Source of the DNA: RGIG8767 sp964531805
GTDB lineage: Bacteria > Bacillota > Clostridia > Lachnospirales > Lachnospiraceae
NCBI GenBank assembly: GCA_964531805.1
Contig: CAZHGE010000030.1
Span: 1 to 26,801 of the forward strand
DNA: 26,801 nucleotides
Direction: 5' to 3'
The position numbers and the translations under genes were made by a program. Position 1 is the stretch's first letter. Each line of letters starts with the position of its first letter. The notes under the pieces were generated by a model. The model ran no database searches. It saw only the letters and a program-made list of their open reading frames with translations, and was not told where the DNA came from. Positions 7,012 through 13,861 of this stretch are shown piece after piece.

Positions 7012-7566
7012 ATGAATTTACAAATACAAAAAGGTCGCCCAAAAGACGATGATGGGCGTTTGGAAAAAGAAATCAGAACCTACGACTTGCTCGATTCGTT
7101 AGGAATTGAATATGAAAGGGTGGACCATGAGGCGGCAGAAACGATGGAAGCATGTGCGGCAGTGGATGAAGTATTGCAGCCTGCTGTCATTTGCAAAAAT
7201 CTGTTTTTGTGCAATGCGCAGAAGACGAAGTTCTATTTGTTAATGATTCGTGGAGATAAGAAGTTTAAGACAAAAGAAATTTCGCATCAGATTAATAGTC
7301 CAAGACTTTCTTTTGCTCCACCGGAATATATGGAAAAGTATCTCGATATTACGCCGGGTTCCGTGAGTGTGATGGGACTGATGAATGATACAGAAAATGA
7401 AGTTACACTTTTAGTAGATGAGGATGTGTTAAATTCAGAATTATTCGGCTGTCATCCGTGCATCAACACATCCAGCCTTCGTTTAAAGACGGCGGATGTG
7501 TTTGGACCATTTTTATCAGCAGTACATCATGATTATACGGTGGTGAAATTAGGGCTGGAAGAATAG
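7012..7566 (+). CDS. Free-standing prolyl-tRNA deacylase (ProXp-ala/PrdX-like, YbaK fold)
   Basis: A 184-aa single-domain protein homologous to the INS editing domain of ProRS; family members hydrolyse mischarged Ala-tRNA-Pro in trans. Visible signatures are ICKNLFLCN (conserved Lys62), YLLMIRGDKKFKTKEIS, LDITPGSVSVMGLMND (the GxxS-type substrate loop) and GCHPCINTSSL. ATG 7012 has AAGAAGG eight bases upstream; a further upstream in-frame ATG lacks a ribosome site. This genome also encodes ProS with its own INS domain about 4 kb away, so cis and trans editing coexist. The name prdX is used for the relative in proline-reductase operons, but no such operon is here. Exact mischarged substrate not proven. 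Confidence 0.87.
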   Translation: MNLQIQKGRPKDDDGRLEKEIRTYDLLDSLGIEYERVDHEAAETMEACAAVDEVLQPAVICKNLFLCNAQKTKFYLLMIRGDKKFKTKEISHQINSPRLSFAPPEYMEKYLDITPGSVSVMGLMNDTENEVTLLVDEDVLNSELFGCHPCINTSSLRLKTADVFGPFLSAVHHDYTVVKLGLEE

Positions 7567-7653
7567 GAATGCAGGGTATATAGAGTATTTCAATTGAAAA
7601 ATCCCGTAGATAATGAAAAGCATCTTATATTGGGGAAAGATAGCAAAAAACAT

Positions 7654-7682
7654 TAGACAACTTCCCTATCTTACGGTATCCT
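7654..7682 (+). promoter_or_regulatory. Probable promoter of ahcY
   Basis: TAGACA (7654-7659), a 17-base spacer and TATCCT (7677-7682). The predicted leader of about 85 bases contains a small hairpin (GTGATG 7700-7705 with CATCAC 7720-7725). I see no recognisable SAH or SAM riboswitch in it. Confidence 0.4.
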
Positions 7683-7773
7683 AAATAAGAAAGTAATTTG
7701 TGATGATAGGACAGACGACCATCACGTTAATAAAAATTCGGCTGGAAAAAAGTATTCAGTTGGAGGAAGAAAC

Positions 7774-9018
7774 ATGGAAAGTATTATCAGAGACATTAAC
7801 CTTGCCGAGTCGGGCGAAAGAAAGATTGAATGGGTAAAGCGTAACTGCGATTTACTTCGTATGTTAGAGGAAGAATTTTCCAAGACAAAGCCTTTTGCAG
7901 GTAAAAAAGTAGCATTATCCGTACACTTAGAAGCAAAGACAGCATATCTTTGTAAAGTGTTAAAAGCAGGTGGTGCCGAGATGTATGTTACAGGTTCCAA
8001 TCCTCTTTCTACACAGGATGATGTGGCAGCAGCACTGGTAAAAGCAGGACTGAATGTGTTTGCTTGGTACAATGCGACACCGGAAGAATATGAAGCACAT
8101 ATCCGTAAGGTGTTGGAAGTAGGACCGAATGTCATTATTGACGATGGCGGTGACCTGGTTCATATGATGCACACAGAATTTGTTGATTTGATTCCAAATG
8201 TAATTGGCGGCTGTGAAGAAACAACAACCGGTATCATCCGTTTGGAAGCAATGAATAAAAAGGGTGAATTGAAATTCCCTATGGTTCGAGTAAACAATGC
8301 AGATTGCAAGCATTTATTCGATAATCGTTATGGTACAGGCCAGTCCGTATGGGATGGTATTAACCGTACTACTAACCTGATTGTTGCTGGTAAAAACGTA
8401 GTAGTAGCAGGCTATGGATGGTGTGGTAAAGGTGTTGCCATGAGAGCCAAAGGCCTTGGTGCCAAGGTTATTGTAACGGAGATTAATCCGGTTCGCGCAA
8501 TTGAAGCAATTATGGATGGATTTGAAGTAATGCCAATGAACGAAGCAGCTAAGTTGGGTGACTTCTTCGTAACTGTAACTGGCTGTGATAAAGTTATTGA
8601 TGCGGAAGATTTTGCTGTAATGAAAGATGGAGCAATTCTTTGTAACGCAGGACACTTTGACTGTGAGATTGATATGGCGGGACTTCGTAAGATTGCAGTT
8701 GAAACAAAGGAAATGAGAAACAACATCATCGGATATAAGCTGCCTACAGGCCAGTGGTTATGCGTAATTGCAGAAGGCAGACTGGTTAACTTAGCAGCAG
8801 GTGATGGACATCCGGCAGAAATTATGGATATGAGTTTTGCAATCCAGGCATTATCTGCAAAATATCTTGTGGAAAATCAGAATAACTTAACAGAAAAGCT
8901 CATCGATGTGCCGGTAGAGGTAGATATGGATGTAGCAGCCAGAAAGCTTGCTTTTATGGGTAAAGAAATCGATGTATTAACAGAAGAGCAGGTTGCTTAT
9001 TTGAATGCATCTTTATAG
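7774..9018 (+). CDS. ahcY: Adenosylhomocysteinase (S-adenosylhomocysteine hydrolase-type)
   Basis: A 414-aa NAD-dependent enzyme that reversibly splits S-adenosylhomocysteine into adenosine and homocysteine in the methylation cycle. The NAD-binding Rossmann motif GYGWCGKGVAMRAKGLGA is at 213-230. Substrate-site segments include HLEAKTAYL (51-59), GCEETTTG (146-153), FDNRYGTGQS and GDGHPAEIMDMSF. The protein is the shorter archaeal/Thermotoga-like form, without the insertion and long C-terminal tail of the eukaryotic-type enzyme. Members of that branch may prefer S-inosylhomocysteine, so the substrate is not certain. ATG is preceded by TTGGAGGAAG. It is followed by a terminator at 9112. Confidence 0.93.
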   Translation: MESIIRDINLAESGERKIEWVKRNCDLLRMLEEEFSKTKPFAGKKVALSVHLEAKTAYLCKVLKAGGAEMYVTGSNPLSTQDDVAAALVKAGLNVFAWYNATPEEYEAHIRKVLEVGPNVIIDDGGDLVHMMHTEFVDLIPNVIGGCEETTTGIIRLEAMNKKGELKFPMVRVNNADCKHLFDNRYGTGQSVWDGINRTTNLIVAGKNVVVAGYGWCGKGVAMRAKGLGAKVIVTEINPVRAIEAIMDGFEVMPMNEAAKLGDFFVTVTGCDKVIDAEDFAVMKDGAILCNAGHFDCEIDMAGLRKIAVETKEMRNNIIGYKLPTGQWLCVIAEGRLVNLAAGDGHPAEIMDMSFAIQALSAKYLVENQNNLTEKLIDVPVEVDMDVAARKLAFMGKEIDVLTEEQVAYLNASL

Positions 9019-9040
9019 GAAAGCGGACAGATTGCCGGGT

Positions 9041-9101
9041 AACGCTTATAAAGCTCAATACAACGGCTTATGAAGCGTGCCGCTTTATAACGTAGCAAAT
9101 G
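9041..9101 (+). repeat. REP-like hairpin unit after ahcY
   Basis: The outer arms AACGCTTATAAAGC and GCTTTATAACGT pair with one bulge. The inner segment CGGCTTATGAAGCGTGCCG (9064-9082) resembles CGGTTCGCGGAGCGTGCCG at 9968-9986, sharing the AGCGTGCCG end and overall dyad. This suggests members of a dispersed intergenic palindromic family. Confidence 0.5.
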
Positions 9102-9111
9102 AAATAAAAAG

Positions 9112-9135
9112 GCGGCATGATGAATTTCATGCCGC
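9112..9135. terminator. Intrinsic terminator between ahcY and the 41-aa gene
   Basis: GCGGCATGA (9112-9120) pairs with TCATGCCGC (9127-9135). An A-tract precedes and TTACTTTATCATTT follows. It is placed to end ahcY on the plus strand and the small gene on the minus strand. Confidence 0.75.
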
Positions 9136-9178
9136 TTACTTTATCATTTGATACGAAAAAATGTTTTAAAAAGGTTAT

Positions 9179-9304
9179 TTAGTCTTCATCTGAATCTTCT
9201 ACTTCGCCAGCAACTGCACCAATTACAGAAGAAACGGAAGCAATAATTACAACAACTGCAATAATAACTAAAAGACCGCCTGCTAATAATAAAAATGTTC
9301 CCAT
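9179..9304 (-). CDS. 41-aa single-pass membrane miniprotein with acidic tail
   Basis: A small gene translated from ATG at 9304 to TAA. The product is MGTFLLLAGGLLVIIAVVV, then IIASVSSVIGAVAGEV and the tail EDSDED. Residues 3-30 form one long hydrophobic helix with Gly-Gly near the start; the last eight residues are acidic. GAGAGG lies eight bases before the ATG and a good promoter sits upstream (9344-9372), so this is a real gene unit rather than a shadow. No homologue is recognised. Possible roles are a membrane-complex subunit, a small regulator or a toxin-like peptide, none supported further. The next gene is divergent. Confidence 0.75.
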   Translation of the reverse strand: MGTFLLLAGGLLVIIAVVVIIASVSSVIGAVAGEVEDSDED

Positions 9305-9343
9305 ATAAACAACCTCTCAATACAAGATTAACAACTAATAAGT

Positions 9344-9372
9344 ATATTAGCATAAAAAGAACTATTGGACAA
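9344..9372 (-). promoter_or_regulatory. Promoter of the 41-aa membrane protein gene
   Basis: On the minus strand, TTGTCC (9372-9367), a 17-base spacer ending in TGC and TATATTAG-complement TAATAT (9349-9344). That gives an extended -10. The transcript would start about 35 bases before the ATG. Confidence 0.65.
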
Positions 9373-9424
9373 GGAGCACAATGTGAAAAATCCATAAACG
9401 AAAGATTTTTCACAGTACAAAAAA
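9371..9424 (+). promoter_or_regulatory. Leader hairpin between a distant AAGGAG and the thioesterase start
   Basis: AAGGAG at 9371-9376 is followed by CACA and an ATG-TGA pair. An 11-bp perfect hairpin comes next (TGTGAAAAATC 9382-9392 with GATTTTTCACA 9404-9414), then GTACAAAAAA and the thioesterase ATG at 9425. No ribosome site lies in the ten bases before that ATG. Folding would bring AAGGAG to about 15 unpaired bases from it. Confidence 0.45.
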
Positions 9425-9841
9425 ATGGAAATAAAAATCTATCAGCATAAAGTACAATATTATGAGACCGATATGATGGGTATTGTTCATCATTCAAACT
9501 ATATCCGCTGGTTTGAAGAGGCACGCACGGACTTTTTGGAGCAGGCTGGATATAGTTATAAACGTTTCGAAGATGAAGGTATTATCAGTCCGGTTCTTGA
9601 AATTCATGCAAAATACCGTTCTATGGTTCGTTTTGGAGATATTGTAAATATCGAAGTACACATGCGCAGCTTTACCGGACTTAAATTCGGCCTCGAATAC
9701 ATCATCTCTGACAGCATTACAGGTGAAGTACGTGTAACAGGAACCAGTGAGCATTGTCTTCTTGATAAAGAACATAAGCCAATTCGTTTGAAAAAAATAA
9801 ATCCAAAACTATATGATCTTTTAGCATCATTAGTAGAGTAA
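9425..9841 (+). CDS. YbgC/4-hydroxybenzoyl-CoA thioesterase-like hotdog protein
   Basis: A 138-aa hotdog-fold acyl-CoA thioesterase, a class that hydrolyses CoA thioesters in the cytoplasm. The active-site block is YYETDMMGIVHHSNYIRWFEEARTDFLE, with the Asp in the position of the catalytic Asp of the 4HBT family. The rest (MVRFGDIVNIEVHM, then SITGEVRVTGTSEHCLLD) follows the fold. Length is typical. The start fits homologues but lacks a local Shine-Dalgarno; see the hairpin feature just upstream. Followed by a strong terminator. The physiological acyl-CoA is unknown. Confidence 0.9.
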   Translation: MEIKIYQHKVQYYETDMMGIVHHSNYIRWFEEARTDFLEQAGYSYKRFEDEGIISPVLEIHAKYRSMVRFGDIVNIEVHMRSFTGLKFGLEYIISDSITGEVRVTGTSEHCLLDKEHKPIRLKKINPKLYDLLASLVE

Positions 9842-9881
9842 ACAATGAATAATGCAATTTGTGATTTATAATTAAGCCAAT

Positions 9882-9919
9882 AAAAAAGGAAAAACTTCTA
9901 TCAGAGTTTTTCCTTTTTT
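9882..9919. terminator. Bidirectional intrinsic terminator
   Basis: AAAAAAGGAAAAACT (9882-9896) pairs with AGTTTTTCCTTTTTT (9905-9919) around an 8-base loop. The T-rich 3' arm gives a U-tract on the plus strand and the A-rich 5' arm gives one on the minus strand. It serves the thioesterase and, from the right, the 9996-11006 gene. Confidence 0.85.
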
Positions 9920-9920
9920 G

Positions 9921-9994
9921 TCCAATAAGATGGTTCGCAGAGCGAGGCACCGTTTGGTCCAATAAGACGGTTCGCGGAGCGTGCCGTCGTTTGG
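9921..9994. repeat. Two tandem 37-bp palindromic repeat units
   Basis: Units 9921-9957 and 9958-9994 both start TCCAATAAGA and end CGTTTGG, with about 80% identity between. Each folds: TCGC-AGA-GCGA in unit 1, and GACGG...CCGTC enclosing CGC-GGA-GCG in unit 2. They lie between the terminator and the stop codon of the minus-strand gene. The core resembles 9064-9082, so a REP-like family is likely. Confidence 0.7.
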
Positions 9995-9995
9995 T

Positions 9996-11006
9996 TTATT
10001 CCTTCGTAAATGCGGCTACACGCCAGCCATATTCATATTCTCGGAGATATACACAATAGTAATCTCCAAAATGTTCTGTTTCTCCGTGAGCAGTTACGTC
10101 AAGGTCCAGTGCAATGTGAACCTCTTTCCAGTCCATATCATATTCATCAATATAATTTTCAGAATCATAAATTTCGTAATTCCATTTATATTTGTCAATC
10201 TTTTTAGACTTTTTACGTTCTTCTAAGGACTCTCCTTCTTCAATCAGGAAAGTCTGATTTTCCTTCGTAGCATCTACAAAACTGTCGCGGTTCATTTCTG
10301 ATAATTTTGCCAGATAGTAACAACTGCTGTCCACATATGTCGAAGCCTTTTCTTCGCTGCGTTCATTTAAGATAGCATTCAGATAGCCTGTAAATACTTT
10401 TTCCCAGGAATCATCTTCGTATTCCACCTCTTTATTACCGGCAACAGTGCCACTGAAAATAGAATCGGTGGAGTAGGCTCTGTCTAAATAGCCGTCTTCA
10501 TCATGCCAGTAAACATTGTAGTTATCCGGATTATAAAAAAGCAGATCATGATAGGCACCGCCAAAATCGTCTACTACCTGGAATGCATAATAATCTACGC
10601 CATCGTAAGTTTTCATTTCATAAAAACGTAGATTATCAGAGCCTAGCCCCATTTTATGAAGAACGGTATTATACGCTGTTTTTAGAGCCTTTTTTTCTTC
10701 ATCGGATAAAGTCTGGACAAGATAACTATCCTGATATTGCACTTCCTCTTCTTTTTCCGGTAAGAGTACTTCATTTTCAGCAATAGCGGAATTTTCTTCG
10801 GTGCTGCTCTCAGTAGTGCTTTCCGACCCAACCTCGCCGCCTTCTATCGTAGGATTGGTTTGTTCTGCTAAGAAATTCACAACTTTATCGTCCACATCTG
10901 TTTGATCAGCAATCTTAGGGTATACAAAAATACCGACGGTCCCTAAAATCAGTAGAATAATAACAATGCCTAATATTTTTTGAATGAATCTTCCTATCTT
11001 TTTCAA
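9996..11006 (-). CDS. Single-pass membrane protein with acidic extracellular domain, unknown function
   Basis: A 336-aa protein. Residues 1-12 are basic and residues about 12-30 are a hydrophobic helix (ILGIVIILLILGTVGIFVYP), giving an N-terminal membrane anchor. A low-complexity Ser/Thr/Glu linker covers about 50-85. A soluble domain of about 240 residues follows, rich in Tyr and acidic residues, with repeated YYAF/YYCVY-like strands. The C-terminal end (DLDVTAHGETE..YCVYLREYEYGWRVAAFTK) resembles an NTF2-like fold by pattern, but this is weak. The start codon is TTG at 11006, supported by AGGAG nine bases upstream. No catalytic motif or family is recognised. It ends at REP-like repeats and a shared terminator. 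Confidence 0.75.
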   Translation of the reverse strand: MKKIGRFIQKILGIVIILLILGTVGIFVYPKIADQTDVDDKVVNFLAEQTNPTIEGGEVGSESTTESSTEENSAIAENEVLLPEKEEEVQYQDSYLVQTLSDEEKKALKTAYNTVLHKMGLGSDNLRFYEMKTYDGVDYYAFQVVDDFGGAYHDLLFYNPDNYNVYWHDEDGYLDRAYSTDSIFSGTVAGNKEVEYEDDSWEKVFTGYLNAILNERSEEKASTYVDSSCYYLAKLSEMNRDSFVDATKENQTFLIEEGESLEERKKSKKIDKYKWNYEIYDSENYIDEYDMDWKEVHIALDLDVTAHGETEHFGDYYCVYLREYEYGWRVAAFTKE

Positions 11007-11218
11007 AATAGTATTCTCCTAATTCTGAGTGTAAATATCATTTTCCAAATTTTGAAAATAACGACACTTATACTTTACCATTCTGATTTGGAATTGTAAA
11101 TTGTCATCCGCGCGATTATACTGGAAAAAGGAAAAAATAATTTTCAAATAATTCTGCAAAAGTAAAAGAGATAGAACTGCTTGCAAAGATGCGAAAAACA
11201 GAAAGGTTTGGTTGGAAT

Positions 11219-12037
11219 ATGAAAATAACAAATCTAATCGAAAATATACAGGGAAGTCAGGATATTTTATTTGAACATGGTCTGAGTTTTTATATTGAAA
11301 CAGCAATGCATAAATTATTGGTAGACTGTGGACAGACGGATGCTTTTTTACAAAATGCCCAGACACTGGAGATCGATCTTAAAAAAGTGGATACTGTAAT
11401 CCTGAGTCATGGCCATTATGACCATTCCGGTGGTATCCTTCCGTTTACAGAAGTAAATTCACAAGCAGATATTTATATGCAGAAAAAAGCAGTGCTTCCT
11501 TATTATCATAAAACAGAGGAAGAAGAGCGATATATTGGAATTGACCCAAAGATTTCCGAACTTGCCCGGCTAAAATTGGCAGACGGTGATTTGAAAATCG
11601 ATGGGGAATTATCTCTATTTTCCAATGTAACAGGCAGAACTTTATGGCCAAAGGGTAATTTAGAATTAAAGAAAAAAACAGAAGGCGGATTTGTACAGGA
11701 TGTGTTTGACCATGAACAGTATCTTGTCGTTACAGAAGGAGACAAACGAGTTTTATTTTCCGGCTGTGCACACAACGGGATTTTGAATATTCTTGCGCAT
11801 TATCACGAATTATATGGAATGTATCCGGATGCGGTTGTCAGTGGTTTTCATATGAAAAAGAAAGAATATACCCCAGAGGATGATGAACTCATTATACAAA
11901 CGGCAAAACAGCTTTCTACCATGCCTACTCAATTTTATACCGGTCACTGCACAGGAGAGTATGCTTTTGCCATCATGAAAGAAATCATGGGCAGCCAGTT
12001 GACTTATGTGCATAGCGGGGATTCATTCATTTTGTAA
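11219..12037 (+). CDS. Metallo-beta-lactamase-fold hydrolase (MptA/RFAP-synthase-like subgroup)
   Basis: A 272-aa MBL-fold protein. The zinc-binding motif HGHYDH is at 64-69 (SHGHYDHSGG). Further ligands are likely in GCAHNG and TGHCTG near the C-terminus. The overall pattern (VDCGQTD...LEIDLKKVDTVILSHGH) is that of proteins annotated as 7,8-dihydropterin-6-methyl-4-(ribofuranosyl)aminobenzene phosphate synthase-like. In bacteria their substrate is usually unknown. ATG 11219 fits homologues opening MKITNLIEN. An in-frame ATG ten codons earlier is possible, and neither has a strong ribosome site. Followed by a terminator. It is not an antibiotic-resistance beta-lactamase. Confidence 0.85.
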   Translation: MKITNLIENIQGSQDILFEHGLSFYIETAMHKLLVDCGQTDAFLQNAQTLEIDLKKVDTVILSHGHYDHSGGILPFTEVNSQADIYMQKKAVLPYYHKTEEEERYIGIDPKISELARLKLADGDLKIDGELSLFSNVTGRTLWPKGNLELKKKTEGGFVQDVFDHEQYLVVTEGDKRVLFSGCAHNGILNILAHYHELYGMYPDAVVSGFHMKKKEYTPEDDELIIQTAKQLSTMPTQFYTGHCTGEYAFAIMKEIMGSQLTYVHSGDSFIL

Positions 12038-12055
12038 AAAGAAAAATAAGTAAAG

Positions 12056-12103
12056 CTCCTATTTTTAAACAAAAAATATTTGTAGAAAAATAGGAGTTTT
12101 TTT
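12056..12103 (+). terminator. Intrinsic terminator after the MBL-fold gene
   Basis: CTCCTATTTTT (12056-12066) pairs with AAAAATAGGAG (12086-12096) and is followed by T7. Its tail directly abuts the ECF-type promoter. Confidence 0.85.
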
Positions 12104-12131
12104 GAAACTTTTTTATCAACTTACGCGTCTA
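12103..12131 (+). promoter_or_regulatory. ECF-type autoregulatory promoter of the sigma factor gene
   Basis: TGAAAC at 12103-12108, a 17-base spacer and CGTCTA at 12126-12131. In Bacillus subtilis, SigV/SigM/SigX-type ECF factors read TGAAAC with a CGTC-type -10 about 16-17 bases away. The site lies 32 bases before the GTG start, so positive autoregulation is the natural reading. Confidence 0.75.
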
Positions 12132-12163
12132 ATAGATAAGAACGGATACAGGAGGTGTAAAAA

Positions 12164-12664
12164 GTGAATATTATTGTCAGTAATAAGAAAAAAAGAGATA
12201 TTATTGAACGGCTATTGCTTGAAAATTACAACAAGTATTATCGGCTTGCCTGCAGTTATGTACATAATGATGCGGATGCAGGTGATATCGTACAGAACGG
12301 TGCCTACAAGGCAATTTTAAATAGCAATAAGCTGCAGGATATTGAGTATGCTGAAACATGGATATACCGCATTATGATGAATGAAATTTTTTCTAAATAT
12401 CGGGAAAAAGAAACGGTTCCTTTGGAAGCGATTTCTTTTGAAGAGGGAAAAGAAGATAAATATGAAAATGTGGATTTGCAAAAAGCAATAGATTCCCTGG
12501 AAAAAGAAGATCGGACAGTCATTGTGTTACGGTATTATGAGGATATGAAATTAGAAGATATTGCAGTGATATTGGAGGAGAATCTGAGTACAGTAAAGAG
12601 CAGGTTATACCGCAGTATGAAAAAATTAAAGCTGCAGTTAGAGCCCTACGACGAGAATGCTTAA
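12164..12664 (+). CDS. ECF RNA polymerase sigma factor, SigV/RsiV-type pair
   Basis: A 166-aa extracytoplasmic-function sigma-70 factor. Region 2 spans about residues 18-80 (YYRLACSYVHNDADAGDIVQNGAYKAI, then ETWIYRIMMNE). Region 4 spans about 105-160 with a helix-turn-helix (MKLEDIAVILEENLSTVKSRLYRSMKKLK). There is no sigma-1.1 or -3 region, as usual for the class. The start is GTG, eight bases after AGGAGG. It is paired with an RsiV-like anti-sigma gene 81 bases downstream, which should hold it at the membrane until a signal arrives. Its own promoter has the -35/-10 expected for this group. Confidence 0.93.
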   Translation: MNIIVSNKKKRDIIERLLLENYNKYYRLACSYVHNDADAGDIVQNGAYKAILNSNKLQDIEYAETWIYRIMMNEIFSKYREKETVPLEAISFEEGKEDKYENVDLQKAIDSLEKEDRTVIVLRYYEDMKLEDIAVILEENLSTVKSRLYRSMKKLKLQLEPYDENA

Positions 12665-12675
12665 ATAGATAAGGT

Positions 12676-12724
12676 TTATTAAGGAAGAGATATGCTCTTC
12701 TCTATTAGGAGAAGTTCCTAATAA
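12676..12724 (+). other. Branched inverted repeat between sigma and anti-sigma genes
   Basis: TTATTAAGGAA (12676-12686) pairs with TTCCTAATAA (12715-12724) with one bulge. The enclosed segment can form small GAAGAG/CTCTTC-type hairpins. No U-tract follows and the anti-sigma ribosome site starts 10 bases later. A role in translation or mRNA stability is possible. Confidence 0.45.
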
Positions 12725-12745
12725 GTTTATAAAAGGAGGTATATT

Positions 12746-13702
12746 ATGAACAGAAATCATGATATGAATGAATTAAAAAAAGAATATATGGATAAAGAAA
12801 TGTCCACACAGCAGGTAGAAGCTCTGAAAAGTGCAATTGAAAAGGCAAAAAAGGAGCAGGAAAAGAATAATAAAGTTATTGTATACAGAAGGTGGATGGC
12901 GACGGCAGCAGGATTTGCTCTTGCGCTAATCATTCTTCCTAATACCTCAAAAACGGTGGCATATGCTATGAGCCAGATACCGGTATTAGGGAAATTAGTG
13001 GAGGTCGTAACCTTCAGGGATTATGAATACGAAGATGACCGTAATATCGCGGATGTAGAAGTGCCTGAACTGGTGGTAAACTTACAGGAAGAAGAACCGG
13101 AGACCGTGACAAAGCCGATTGCAGGAGAGGCAATGCTGGAAGAGGAATCCATGAGACAGAAAGAGGAAACTCTTCAGAAATCCATGGAAGAAATCAATGC
13201 AGAAATCCAGGCAATTACAGAACCATTTATTGAGGAATTTAAAGCGAATCTGGAAAGAGAAGAGGGATATCAAAGTCTTGGAATAAATAGCGAGGTGATT
13301 CACACAACACAGGATTATTTTACATTGAAAATGACCTGTTATACGGCAGAAGGAAGCAGTTCAGAATGGTATTACTACTACACGATTGATTTGAATACAG
13401 GCGAACGTTTACAATTAGCAGATATTTTTACAGAAGGTTCAGATTATGTGACACCGATCAGTGAGAATATTATTTCTCAGATGCGTAAAAACATGGCAGA
13501 GGATGAAATGAAAACATACTGGCTGGACGATGAAATAGAAGAATTAAATTTTAAAGCCATTAAAGAAGATCAGTCTTTCTACTTAGATGCGGAAGGAAAT
13601 GTAGTTATCAGTTTTAATGAAGGTGATGTGGCACCGATGTATATGGGCGTTGTAGAATTTACGATTCCAAATGAAGTGATTTCTGATATTCGGGTGAATT
13701 AA
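12746..13702 (+). CDS. RsiV-like membrane anti-sigma factor (DUF3298-type C-terminal domain)
   Basis: A 318-aa predicted anti-sigma factor. The cytoplasmic N-terminus (1-48) is charged and helical and should bind the sigma factor. One membrane helix lies at about 50-66 (MATAAGFALALIILP), followed by AYAMSQIPVLGKLVEVVTFRDY, a segment common after the helix in this family. Residues about 115-165 are a Glu/Gln-rich coiled-coil stretch. The C-terminal domain (about 175-318, ending GVVEFTIPNEVI) matches the DUF4163/DUF3298 pattern of Bacillus RsiV. RsiV binds lysozyme through its extracellular part, is cleaved and then releases SigV. Strong ribosome site AAAAGGAGG. Lysozyme as the signal here is inference. 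Confidence 0.85.
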   Translation: MNRNHDMNELKKEYMDKEMSTQQVEALKSAIEKAKKEQEKNNKVIVYRRWMATAAGFALALIILPNTSKTVAYAMSQIPVLGKLVEVVTFRDYEYEDDRNIADVEVPELVVNLQEEEPETVTKPIAGEAMLEEESMRQKEETLQKSMEEINAEIQAITEPFIEEFKANLEREEGYQSLGINSEVIHTTQDYFTLKMTCYTAEGSSSEWYYYYTIDLNTGERLQLADIFTEGSDYVTPISENIISQMRKNMAEDEMKTYWLDDEIEELNFKAIKEDQSFYLDAEGNVVISFNEGDVAPMYMGVVEFTIPNEVISDIRVN

Positions 13703-13736
13703 TTCTTAATTTCCAATAAAGATTACAGGACTTTTC

Positions 13737-13765
13737 TTGAATAAAAACCATTCGTTAGGTACAAT
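13737..13765 (+). promoter_or_regulatory. Sigma-A promoter of the lipoprotein gene
   Basis: TTGAAT (13737-13742), a 17-base spacer and TACAAT (13760-13765). It would give a leader of about 90 bases holding the hairpin at 13804-13833. No TGAAAC...CGTC ECF motif is seen at a usable distance here, so this gene need not belong to the sigma regulon. Confidence 0.6.
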
Positions 13766-13803
13766 GAAATCAGTGAAAACGGTTATACTATAAAAAGAAA
13801 ACA

Positions 13804-13833
13804 ACAAGAATGTCTGCAATGGGACATTCTTGT
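13804..13833 (+). other. Perfect leader hairpin before the lipoprotein gene
   Basis: ACAAGAATGTC pairs with GACATTCTTGT (11 bp, 8-base loop). It is followed by CTGTTATG rather than a U-tract, so termination would be weak. It could end the sigma/anti-sigma transcript or stabilise the downstream message. Confidence 0.5.
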
Positions 13834-13861
13834 CTGTTATGAAACGTTAGGAGGAATTATT

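Noticed and set aside
7683..7773. SAH or SAM riboswitch before ahcY
   Set aside because: Only a 6-bp hairpin is visible and none of the conserved cores can be matched.
9921..9994. Two near-identical 37-bp units considered as a CRISPR array
   Set aside because: The units are directly adjacent without spacers, only two copies exist and no cas gene is in the window.
11219..12037. MBL-fold protein as a beta-lactamase resistance gene
   Set aside because: No signal peptide, and the sequence pattern is that of MptA/RFAP-synthase-like cytoplasmic proteins.
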